In this document: piece by piece, positions 1-5,648 of the stretch
How the letters are laid out: every line of letters starts with the position of its first letter
Numbering within the stretch: the stretch's first letter is position 1
From: JAEZKC01 sp046538945
GTDB lineage: Bacteria; Fibrobacterota; Chitinivibrionia; Chitinivibrionales; Chitinispirillaceae
DNA length: 7,911 nucleotides
Direction: 5' to 3'
Assembly: GCA_046538945.1 (NCBI GenBank)
Contig: JBKHHW010000146.1
Span: 1-7,911 of the forward strand
Position numbers and translations under genes: made by a program
Notes under the pieces: model-generated
Databases searched by the model: none
What the model saw: only the letters and a program-made list of their open reading frames with translations
What the model was told of the DNA's origin: nothing

Positions 1-2
1 AA

Positions 3-58
3 CGTTCAGCGTTTACCGTTGGCCGTTATCCGTTGGCCGTTTAGCATTAATCGTTGCG
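3..58. repeat. Degenerate heptanucleotide tandem array, CGTTNNN consensus
   Basis: Eight consecutive 7-bp units can be read without a gap: cgttcag, cgtttac, cgttggc, cgttatc, cgttggc, cgtttag, cattaat, cgttgcg. Seven of the eight begin with CGTT and the last three bases drift. The array is cut by the left window edge, so its full length is unknown. It overlaps the 5' end of the DsbA-like gene. A related array (CGTTTTC-type when read on the minus strand) lies at 1002-1051. The periodicity is seen directly; the origin of the repeat is unknown. Confidence 0.75.
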
Positions 59-870
59 TAGTTTTGCTCACCGTTCTTCTTCATGCCACGATTGGTTTTA
101 CGCAGGCGAAGGGGAGCCAGGCGTTTCTGGATTCGCTATACGGGAGTTTTTATGTTTCAGAGTGCTGTTCGAGTACTCTTTCCGAATGCATCAAAGAAAA
201 GCCGGACTGCAGTATGGCAAAGAGGCTGGTTGCGTTCACTTCATGGATGAAGGACCTGAGCAGAAGCACCGATGAAATGATTGCCGAAGCGCTGGAGGAC
301 AGATACCTGACATTCACATCTGACAGTACATTTGCAATAGATACGGCAGGATGGCCCGTTGCGGGTGATGAGGACGCACCGGTCACCATCACCGAATACT
401 ATGCCGCAGGCTGCCCCATGTGCAAGGTTACCTATAAGGAACTCTTCCATGCGGTCACTGATGGGCCTCTGAAGGGGAAGGCGAAACTGCTGGCAAAACC
501 GCTTACGACAATAATCGGAGACCAGGCTCTCGAAGCGGCGCACAGCTTGGGGCGTTTTACGGATTTCATGCTGATACTTGAGAGGCAGCGGGGCCGTCCC
601 ACCAAAAAGATGATGCTTGACCTCGCGGACAGCCTGGGAGTGAACAGGAAAAAATTCGAAAAGCTCATGGAAAGCAAAGCTGTTAAAAAAAGACTTCAGA
701 AATCACGCAGGGAGGCCAGGGGAAATGGTGTTAAGGTCACTCCCACCTTTTTCATACAAAACAGACGGTACAGAAGCCACAAGGCCACTCTCTGGATGAT
801 CGACGCCGCGGAGTATTTTTATGAGAACGGTGTGCAGAGCGGAAAAGGGTCGCAATCCGGCAGGGAGTGA
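19..870 (+). CDS. Exported DsbA-like thioredoxin-fold protein with cysteine-rich N-terminal domain
   Basis: Probably a periplasmic or membrane-anchored thiol-disulfide oxidoreductase. A hydrophobic segment at about residues 14-27 reads as a signal peptide or anchor. Residues 38-100 hold four cysteines (C49, C50, C57, C64) followed by helical sequence; the layout recalls the three-helix CcmH/NrfF domain, which is inference. From about residue 115 there is a thioredoxin_4/DsbA-type domain: GDEDAPVTITEYYAAGC leads into the redox motif CPMC (C132-C135), and the cis-proline loop is VTPTFF (P242). The insert between them is helical, as in DsbA. The start is unsure. TTG at 19 is the first start codon inside the window, but the frame is open to base 1, so the true start may lie further left. 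No Shine-Dalgarno sequence is visible and the 5' end is built of 7-bp repeats. Family call is fairly sure; substrate unknown. Confidence 0.8.
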   Translation: MAVIRWPFSINRCVVLLTVLLHATIGFTQAKGSQAFLDSLYGSFYVSECCSSTLSECIKEKPDCSMAKRLVAFTSWMKDLSRSTDEMIAEALEDRYLTFTSDSTFAIDTAGWPVAGDEDAPVTITEYYAAGCPMCKVTYKELFHAVTDGPLKGKAKLLAKPLTTIIGDQALEAAHSLGRFTDFMLILERQRGRPTKKMMLDLADSLGVNRKKFEKLMESKAVKKRLQKSRREARGNGVKVTPTFFIQNRRYRSHKATLWMIDAAEYFYENGVQSGKGSQSGRE

Positions 871-1001
871 TCTGTCGAGGTGCCCGGAGGTCGCAGGGAA
901 CACTGCAGAACTGATGGGTTACCACGCTGAAGTAGTAAATGACAGTGCGGAACAGAGTGACGACTTTTAATTTTAGGCAAAATTTAGCGGTCGGAGCCAA
1001 T

Positions 1002-1051
1002 ACAGAAAACAGAAAACAGAAAACAGAAAACGGAAAAACGGAAAACGAATT
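1002..1051. repeat. Heptanucleotide tandem array, ACAGAAA/ACGGAAA units
   Basis: Four perfect acagaaa units (1002-1029), then acggaaa (1030-1036), one inserted base, acggaaa (1038-1044) and a decayed acgaatt. Read on the minus strand the left-hand units are CGTTTTC-like, matching the CGTTNNC units at 3-58. The array ends exactly at the stop codon of the minus-strand TIM-barrel gene. It fills part of a 180-bp gap (871-1050) in which I see no other gene; the gap also holds a weak AT-only inverted repeat at 969-984. Confidence 0.8.
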
Positions 1052-1932
1052 TATTTATCCACTCTTCCGCCCCACTCCGATACCGACCTGAAAAGATTCT
1101 CCACCGACCTCTCGAACGCCTTATACCCACCCGCCTGCAGATAATTTCGGGGAGTGATCTCCATGATAGCCGTCTGATCGAATCCGCTATGCAGTAGCAG
1201 CCCAAGCTTTTCTTTCCAGCCGCTTGTGTTGGTGAGCATGGGCCAGTGGTCATCCTCCTGGACATCGTGGCAGTGCACATGCACTATCTTTTTCACCAGG
1301 TCCGGACCGGGCTCCTGGGGTATTCCGTAGCGCAGATGATTCAGATAGCCGTGGCCGAAATCCCAGCACAGCCCGCAGCCGCTTCTTTGCTCTATCTGCT
1401 CGAGTTCGGAAAAGCAGTCCCCTATCCTCACCACCGCCTCCTGAGGAGCTGCCGCGATCTGAAGCTCGGCGGTGACCAGGACCGTAGGAGTATACTGAGC
1501 GCACCACCCCACCGCCCAAGCGAAAAAGCGCACCGAGCGCTCAAGCAGTTCTTTGCGGGAAATGGTTTTGAAATCGGCAGCAGGGTGGATATTCACCACA
1601 GCACCCCCCTTTTGCTGGACCGAAGCCTCCAAGGCCAGAAAGAAAAGCTCCTCGTGAAAGTGCCTGCAGGGGTTCTGCTGCGAGTTTTCAAAGCAGGAAG
1701 GATTGTACTCGGTGGCTTCGGAATAGGGGTGGATGGAGACGCTGAACCCCGCGTCCGTGCACCGCCTTATATGCTCGGAGAGAAGCATACGGTCGGTACG
1801 AGGTCTCACCGGCACCTCGATTGCCCGCACCTTCTTCTTCCAGATTGTCTCCAGGATATCCCTGTCTCCGAAAAGCCTGGTATAGTGATCGTTGTCCCAG
1901 TAATCGACATCCAGCTTGAAACCCACCTTCAT
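1051..1932 (-). CDS. Sugar phosphate isomerase/epimerase-like TIM-barrel protein
   Basis: A 293-residue cytosolic protein of the xylose isomerase-like (AP endonuclease 2) TIM-barrel superfamily, which isomerises or epimerises sugars and related metabolites using a divalent metal. Metal-site residues typical of the fold appear in order: H68 (SIHPYSEA), H116 (NIHPAAD), E156 (TAELQ), D191 and H194 (CWDFGHGYLN), H220/H222 (VHVHCHDV) and E258 (IMEITP). The whole barrel is present at the usual length, so it should be active. The ATG at 1932 has a GGAG about ten bases upstream. It lies 24 bp downstream of the membrane-protein gene on the same strand, so the two form an operon. The substrate cannot be read from sequence. 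The 3' end abuts the heptanucleotide array, and no hairpin terminator is visible. Confidence 0.85.
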   Translation of the reverse strand: MKVGFKLDVDYWDNDHYTRLFGDRDILETIWKKKVRAIEVPVRPRTDRMLLSEHIRRCTDAGFSVSIHPYSEATEYNPSCFENSQQNPCRHFHEELFFLALEASVQQKGGAVVNIHPAADFKTISRKELLERSVRFFAWAVGWCAQYTPTVLVTAELQIAAAPQEAVVRIGDCFSELEQIEQRSGCGLCWDFGHGYLNHLRYGIPQEPGPDLVKKIVHVHCHDVQEDDHWPMLTNTSGWKEKLGLLLHSGFDQTAIMEITPRNYLQAGGYKAFERSVENLFRSVSEWGGRVDK

Positions 1933-1956
1933 TTTCTGACGTCTCCGCTTACCGCA

Positions 1957-2361
1957 TCAGCCTGCCGCAGCGGGCCAGATATAGGCTGCCGCAATGGCCA
2001 GAACCAAAAGAGCAATCAGGGCCCAGAAAAAAGCCCCCACCGGTTTACCCAATGCGGCCCGGGCCGGTTCAGAGGATTTCTCCTCCGCCTGATACAAAGG
2101 AAAATAGGGATACGCCGCCGCGGCCATGAGAAGGGCTATCACCACCCCCGCCACGAAAAAGGCCACCACGTACACCCCCTGGATGGGCGGACCTATGGGA
2201 GTGAGCCACAGACCTCCAGCCCATACGCCCAGAAAGAGCAGAAAAAAAAGCGCAATCACCACTCTCACCGCCGGACGGGACTTTCTGATACCGGCTACCA
2301 GTATTCCGGTAATGAACAAGGCCACCAGTATGGCCCACAGAAACTCTATGTAGAAAAACAT
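1957..2361 (-). CDS. Small membrane protein with four predicted transmembrane helices, unknown function
   Basis: A 134-residue integral membrane protein that I do not recognise. Hydrophobic segments lie at about residues 4-24, 32-53, 62-83 and 107-129. The loop between the first two is basic (RKSRPAVR) and the loop before the last is charged (QAEEKSSEPARAALGK), consistent with both ends on the same side of the membrane. The segment between helices 2 and 3 contains LTPIGPP. Translation start is well supported: AGGAGG lies seven bases before the ATG at 2361. It is the first gene of a two-gene unit with the TIM-barrel protein 24 bp downstream, driven by a likely promoter at about 2394-2422. No enzyme motif or cofactor ligand is visible. 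Co-transcription with a sugar isomerase-like enzyme hints at a link to small-molecule metabolism, but this is inference. Confidence 0.75.
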   Translation of the reverse strand: MFFYIEFLWAILVALFITGILVAGIRKSRPAVRVVIALFFLLFLGVWAGGLWLTPIGPPIQGVYVVAFFVAGVVIALLMAAAAYPYFPLYQAEEKSSEPARAALGKPVGAFFWALIALLVLAIAAAYIWPAAAG

Positions 2362-2393
2362 AGCCGCTCCTCCTGTCTTGATGAACCGAAGAA

Positions 2394-2422
2394 AGTATAC
2401 CCGTAAAGTTTACCGCAAAAGA
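2394..2422 (-). promoter_or_regulatory. Putative promoter of the membrane protein/TIM-barrel operon
   Basis: On the minus strand TATACT (2399-2394) is a five-of-six match to the -10 consensus, about 32 bp before the start codon. The -35 candidate (TCTTTT, 2422-2417, 17-bp spacing) is poor. The spacer holds an 11-bp inverted repeat (see 2403-2413), which could bind a regulator in place of a strong -35 element. Confidence 0.4.
2403..2413. promoter_or_regulatory. Possible operator: GTAAA-n-TTTAC inverted repeat
   Basis: A perfect inverted repeat, GTAAAGTTTAC, with one central base. It lies between the candidate -35 and -10 boxes of the minus-strand operon, the usual place for a repressor or a promoter-remodelling activator. 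The symmetry and position are seen; binding is inference. Confidence 0.35.
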
Positions 2423-2432
2423 CGTTCCGCCC

Positions 2433-2444
2433 CGGGATATCCCG
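2433..2444. promoter_or_regulatory. Perfect 12-bp palindrome in a divergent intergenic region
   Basis: CGGGATATCCCG is a perfect palindrome about 72 bp upstream of the minus-strand operon and 148 bp upstream of pal. It could be a regulator site. A 12-bp palindrome may also occur by chance, and no second copy was seen in the window. Confidence 0.25.
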
Positions 2445-2504
2445 CAAGCCTGAAAGATGACCCCTGAGCAAAAAAAAAACCAAAGTGCTCCGGAGTGTTG
2501 CAAC

Positions 2505-2533
2505 TTGCGTACCCATATTTATATTTTTATATA
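2505..2533 (+). promoter_or_regulatory. Putative sigma-70-type promoter of pal
   Basis: TTGCGT (2505-2510) and TATATA (2528-2533) are separated by 17 bp, inside a strongly AT-rich tract just upstream of pal. An alternative -10, TATAAA, lies at 2530-2535. The predicted start point near 2540 gives a leader of about 50 bases. Confidence 0.45.
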
Positions 2534-2591
2534 AAAGGCTCCCCCTCAGATACTTAGAATATCAAACATCCATTTAAAGCGGAGGTCTTCT

Positions 2592-3125
2592 GTGAACAAA
2601 ACATTCAAACATCTGACGGTACTGGCCATGACAGTAGCGATTTTTGCCATGGCCGGCTGTAAGAAACAAGTACAAAAGGTGGAAGAAGAACCGCCACCTC
2701 CTCCACCACCGGTTGTGGAAGAAGAACCGCCACCTCCTCCGCCGCCGCCACCGCCACCGGCGATCGACTCGGCAGCCGAGGTGCGCAACGCACTTTCGAC
2801 CATCTATTTCGACTACGACAAGTCAGACCTCAAGTCCGAGGCCATCAGCGCCCTCGAATCGGCCGCGAGCGTTCTGAACCAGTACCCCACCGTCAGAGTC
2901 ATGGCCGAAGGCCATGCGGATGAACGCGGCACTGACGAGTACAACATGGGTCTGGGTGAAGCCCGCGCCAACTCGACGAAGGACTATCTGACTTCGTACG
3001 GAATAGAAGCTGACCGTCTGGAGATTACATCCTACGGTAAGGAACGCCCGGCCAATCCCAACTGTGACGGTGATGAAGACTGCCACAGTCTCAACAGAAG
3101 AGTGGAGTGGCGCATTCTCGACTAA
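2592..3125 (+). CDS. pal: Peptidoglycan-associated lipoprotein Pal, OmpA-like C-terminal domain
   Basis: An outer-membrane lipoprotein that binds peptidoglycan and, with Tol proteins, holds the envelope together. The lipoprotein signal peptide ends in a lipobox, FAMAGC, giving lipidated C23. A proline-rich linker (about residues 31-57) made of two EEE-plus-polyproline blocks follows. The OmpA/Pal domain starts near residue 65: STIYFDYDKSDL, then AEGHADERGTDEYN with the diaminopimelate-binding aspartate and arginine region, and ends in LNRRVEWRILD. The loop NPNCDGDEDCHSLNRR has a cysteine pair, as in many Pal proteins, that probably forms a disulfide. The start is GTG at 2592, with GGAGG six bases upstream, and places the signal peptide correctly. 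No tol genes are adjacent. The gene is a single transcription unit, with a candidate promoter upstream and a strong terminator downstream. Confidence 0.93.
   Translation: MNKTFKHLTVLAMTVAIFAMAGCKKQVQKVEEEPPPPPPPVVEEEPPPPPPPPPPPAIDSAAEVRNALSTIYFDYDKSDLKSEAISALESAASVLNQYPTVRVMAEGHADERGTDEYNMGLGEARANSTKDYLTSYGIEADRLEITSYGKERPANPNCDGDEDCHSLNRRVEWRILD
2679..2740 (+). repeat. Direct repeat in the pal proline-rich linker
   Basis: An identical 26-bp segment occurs at 2679-2704 and 2715-2740, a period of 36 bp (12 codons). Each copy encodes V-E-E-E followed by a run of prolines. A further CCG/CCA-rich tract follows to about 2759. The in-frame period would allow linker length to change by slippage or recombination without a frameshift. 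Confidence 0.8.
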
Positions 3126-3150
3126 GAAGCAACGGCGTATACTGAATACA

Positions 3151-3181
3151 AGGGCCGCTCCCGGGCGGCCCTTTCTTTTTT
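3151..3181 (+). terminator. Rho-independent terminator of pal
   Basis: An 8-bp GC-rich stem AGGGCCGC/GCGGCCCT (3151-3158 with 3165-3172), a six-base loop and then a T-rich tract, TTCTTTTTT. It starts 25 bp after the pal stop, and its T tract runs up to the stop codon of the converging ferritin-like gene. On the minus strand the hairpin is not followed by a T run, so it mainly serves pal. Confidence 0.88.
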
Positions 3182-3624
3182 CAGCTCCTTCTCTTTCCCA
3201 TAAGTGCCGCCCTGAGAAGCTCCACACCTCTTTTCTGCTCTCCGTAGATCTCCTCCACCTTCATTCTCGCCCACTCCGCCATCTCTTTTTCAAAAGCGGT
3301 CCTGTAGGTATGCCCCACCATCTTCTCTCCGGTCAGAACCGATTCCATGATCCCGTTATCCCGGTCCATCCTCTCAAGCGAACCCCTGGCGTTGGGGAAA
3401 AAACCCCTCATGTGAGACAGCTGCCCAAGCTCAATATCGAAACCGGATAAAAGATCTTCCAGCACTTCCATATTCCGGGAATGAATCTGCCGCACTTCCT
3501 CCAGCGCTGATCTCAGGCGCTGATCCTGAATACTTGCAATACAGCGCTCATACGCTCCCAAAGCATCCTTTTCCAAAAGCAACAGTGCCCCCAGCACATC
3601 TTCCGTTTTCTGCTTTTTCTTCAT
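3181..3624 (-). CDS. Ferritin-like (DUF2383-type) helical protein
   Basis: A 147-residue, highly charged, all-helical cytosolic protein. Sequence such as LGALLLLEKDALGAYERC (residues 11-28), followed by long amphipathic helices at about 34-60, 85-113 and 116-142, matches the four-helix ferritin-like layout of the DUF2383/PA2169-type family. Possible metal ligands are E18, Y25, E26, E43, H48, E94, H105 and E126, but I cannot see a clean pair of ExxH motifs, so iron binding is not assured. The start at 3624 is preferred over upstream in-frame starts because GGAAGG precedes it at proper distance and the extra sequence upstream is not protein-like. It is divergent from the hemerythrin gene and convergent with pal. 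Family assignment is tentative. Confidence 0.72.
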   Translation of the reverse strand: MKKKQKTEDVLGALLLLEKDALGAYERCIASIQDQRLRSALEEVRQIHSRNMEVLEDLLSGFDIELGQLSHMRGFFPNARGSLERMDRDNGIMESVLTGEKMVGHTYRTAFEKEMAEWARMKVEEIYGEQKRGVELLRAALMGKRRS

Positions 3625-3775
3625 ACCACACCTTCCACAAAAAACCGGTAAGGCCCACCTCTTTTCCGAAAGCAAGCCCCGTTCCCCATAAGAATAGCCA
3701 TGGGAGGTACGGCAATTGCTTTTACTCTCTTTACTGCAAATCAGGTGTTCAAAGACCAGCGTGAAAGGAGCAACC

Positions 3776-4231
3776 ATGGGTCAGGAACTGTTCGACCGCC
3801 TACGCTCGGAACATGAGCAGATCAAAGACATAGTATTCAAAATGAACGACACCACCAACTCAGCCCACAAGACCAGGGAAAACCTTCTTCAGAAACTTCA
3901 GCTGATACTCATTCCCCATATGAAAGCGGAAGAAGCGGTCTTCTATCCTGCTCTGAAAGACAAGAGCCAGTCTCATGACATTGCTCTGGAAGCCCTGGAG
4001 GAACACCATGTGGCTGATATGGTGCTTGAGGAACTGCTGAAAACCGACTGCTCCCACGATACCTGGAAACCCAAGGCGAAAGTGCTCATGGAGCTGCTCG
4101 AGCACCATATCGAGGAAGAGGAATCGGATGTGTTCGAATCGGCGGAGGAAGTGTTCGGAGGTGAACAGATGGACTACATCTATAACCAGTACCAAACAGA
4201 AGAGGAGCAGATCCGTTCCCGCGTTGCCTGA
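3776..4231 (+). CDS. Hemerythrin HHE cation-binding domain protein
   Basis: A 151-residue cytosolic four-helix bundle with a full set of hemerythrin-type diiron ligands: H13 (RSEHEQI), the H48-xxx-E52 pair (HMKAEEAVFYP), H77 (EEHHVADMVLEEL) and the H110-xxx-E114 pair (HHIEEEESDVF). Bacterial proteins of this type bind oxygen or nitric oxide, store iron or sense stress; which one applies here is not shown by sequence. ATG at 3776 is chosen because AAGGAG ends six bases before it. An in-frame TTG at 3716 would add 20 residues with no ribosome-binding site. The gene is divergent from the ferritin-like gene with a 151-bp gap (3625-3775), in which I found no convincing promoter. Its stop lies 3 bp from that of the converging reductase gene. 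Confidence 0.9.
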   Translation: MGQELFDRLRSEHEQIKDIVFKMNDTTNSAHKTRENLLQKLQLILIPHMKAEEAVFYPALKDKSQSHDIALEALEEHHVADMVLEELLKTDCSHDTWKPKAKVLMELLEHHIEEEESDVFESAEEVFGGEQMDYIYNQYQTEEEQIRSRVA

Positions 4232-4234
4232 AAC

Positions 4235-5131
4235 CTACTCGCCGCAGCGGTCCCGGATCTCCTCAAGACACTCCGTCAGAGTTCCGGGATCGTAACCGCA
4301 ACCGAAAGCCTTTGTGCTGTCAAAAGAAACATCCGCGGGCCTTTTCGCAGGAGTCACAACATCTCTCTGAGAGGATGCCCTGATCAGGCCTTTTTCAAAT
4401 CCGAAAACCTGCGCAAGCCTGAGGCAGAAACCATATCGTGAAATACGCTCTCTGCCGCCCAGGTGAAAGACTCCCGTCCTCTCAGAGCAGAAAGCGAGCA
4501 TTCCCGAAGCGGCACGGGTCACCTCAACTGGGGTGCGGAATTCATCATAAAAGGCCTTCACCTCCCCGCCCGCCCGCAATGCTTCCAACCACCCCTGAAT
4601 GAAACTTTTTGAGAAGCCGGAGCCGGCACCGAACAGAAGCGGCAGACGGCAGACCAGATTTTCCGAGCACTCATTAAGCACCCCTCTTTCCCCTTCCGCT
4701 TTCAGCCGCCCGTAAAGGTTAACCGGAGAGACCGGATCCTCCTCTCGGTACGGGGCATCTGTTCCGCCAAACACCATATCAGATGAAACAGACACCAGCT
4801 TGATGCTCCTTTGGCGACACAATTTTGCCAGAAAGCAGGTGGCATCGAACACTATTCTTCTCGCCGCGGCGGGGTTCTTTTCGCACATGTCCGGGGAGGA
4901 CATGGCGGCGCAGTGTATAACCGCATCCGGCCTGAAGTGCTCAATTAGTGCACAAACCTGCATTTGGGAGTTCAGATCACAATAAGCAGTCTCATAAGGA
5001 GCGGCAACCGGAGAATTCGTGAGGAATGTTCCCAGAACCGAAGAAAACCGTTCATCCCTGAGAGCTTCACGGCACACTTTTTCCCCCAGGAGCCCGCTGG
5101 CTCCGGTCACCAACAACCTGTAGCTGTTCAT
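4235..5131 (-). CDS. RmlD-like NAD(P)-dependent sugar-nucleotide reductase (extended SDR)
   Basis: A 298-residue extended short-chain dehydrogenase/reductase. It shows the dinucleotide-binding TGASGLLG (residues 9-16), the NAD(P)-side IHCAAMSSPD segment (72-81), the catalytic-strand motif SVSSDMVFGG (114-123), the YGRLK catalytic pair (Y140, K144), and the RmlD-family C-terminal features RTPVEVT (199-205) and KRPADVSFDSTKA (263-275). The family includes dTDP-4-dehydrorhamnose reductase and relatives such as the MAT2B subunit. No other dTDP-rhamnose genes are nearby, so the substrate is left open. It has 14 cysteines, many for a cytosolic reductase. ATG at 5131 has GAAGG eight bases upstream; an overlapping TTG at 5134 is also possible. 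It converges on the hemerythrin gene with a 3-bp gap and no visible terminator. Confidence 0.85.
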   Translation of the reverse strand: MNSYRLLVTGASGLLGEKVCREALRDERFSSVLGTFLTNSPVAAPYETAYCDLNSQMQVCALIEHFRPDAVIHCAAMSSPDMCEKNPAAARRIVFDATCFLAKLCRQRSIKLVSVSSDMVFGGTDAPYREEDPVSPVNLYGRLKAEGERGVLNECSENLVCRLPLLFGAGSGFSKSFIQGWLEALRAGGEVKAFYDEFRTPVEVTRAASGMLAFCSERTGVFHLGGRERISRYGFCLRLAQVFGFEKGLIRASSQRDVVTPAKRPADVSFDSTKAFGCGYDPGTLTECLEEIRDRCGE

Positions 5132-5195
5132 CAATCAAACCTTCCGCTTTGGTTAGGTTAAACTCCCCAAATATACATAACCTGCAACAGACCGA

Positions 5196-5639
5196 TCATC
5201 CGAACAGCTTTTCATAATCCCCGTAGCCCTCTTCCCTGAGTTTTTCTCTGGGGATGAATCTCAGGGATGCCGAATTGATGCAGTACCTGGTGCCGCGGGG
5301 CGCGGGACCATCCTCAAAAACATGTCCCAGATGGCTGTCTGAACCGCGGCTCCTGACCTCTGTTCTTAGCATGCCGAAACTGCGATCCTCCTTCGATTCG
5401 ACTTTCTGCTCATCGACCGGCTTGGTGAAACTGGGCCACCCGCATCCGGAATCGTACTTTTCTCTGGAGGTGAAAAGAACATCTCCCGAAATCACGTCCA
5501 CATAGATTCCCTCCTCCTTGTTGTCCCAGTACTCGTTTCTGAAGGGGGGCTCGGTGGCATTCTCGCGTGTCACCCTATACTGCATATCGGTCAGTTTCTT
5601 ACGCAGTTGCTCATCTGACAGATCTCCTCTGTTTACCAT
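5196..5639 (-). CDS. msrB: Peptide-methionine (R)-S-oxide reductase MsrB
   Basis: A 147-residue enzyme that reduces methionine-R-sulfoxide in proteins. The MsrB signature is complete: FRNEYWDN near residue 33, KYDSGCGWPSF with likely resolving C66, SHLGHVFEDGP with H103 and H106, and RYCINSASLRFIP with the catalytic C120. The two CxxC zinc-binding motifs of E. coli-type MsrB are absent: the first position reads VISGDV and the second RSRGSDSHLG. This is therefore a zinc-free form, as in the MsrB domain of Neisseria PilB. It is the second gene of an msrA-msrB operon: its AGGAGG overlaps the msrA stop codon, nine bases separate the reading frames, and the two are probably translationally coupled. 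There is no signal peptide, so it should act in the cytosol. Confidence 0.96.
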   Translation of the reverse strand: MVNRGDLSDEQLRKKLTDMQYRVTRENATEPPFRNEYWDNKEEGIYVDVISGDVLFTSREKYDSGCGWPSFTKPVDEQKVESKEDRSFGMLRTEVRSRGSDSHLGHVFEDGPAPRGTRYCINSASLRFIPREKLREEGYGDYEKLFG

Positions 5640-5648
5640 ACAACCCTC

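Noticed and set aside
969..984. AATTTT-aggc-AAAATT inverted repeat as a terminator
   Set aside because: Six AT-only base pairs with no clean T tract after it on either strand; too weak to call.
1246..2406. A 386-codon open frame on the plus strand
   Set aside because: It is antisense to two well-supported minus-strand genes (TIM barrel with metal ligands; membrane protein with AGGAGG). Its product is rich in H, R, P and G and lacks any family motif, typical of a shadow frame.
2470..2479. A run of ten A bases read on the minus strand as a terminator T tract
   Set aside because: No gene on the minus strand ends near it and no GC-rich stem precedes it; probably just the AT-rich upstream region of pal.
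2546..2803. Antisense frame with long glycine/serine runs opposite pal
   Set aside because: It is the complement of the proline codons in the pal linker; the polyglycine arises only from CCN read backwards.
3625..3777. N-terminal extension of the ferritin-like protein up to 3777
   Set aside because: The added residues are not protein-like and would run through the ribosome site and start region of the divergent hemerythrin gene; the ATG at 3624 has its own good ribosome site.
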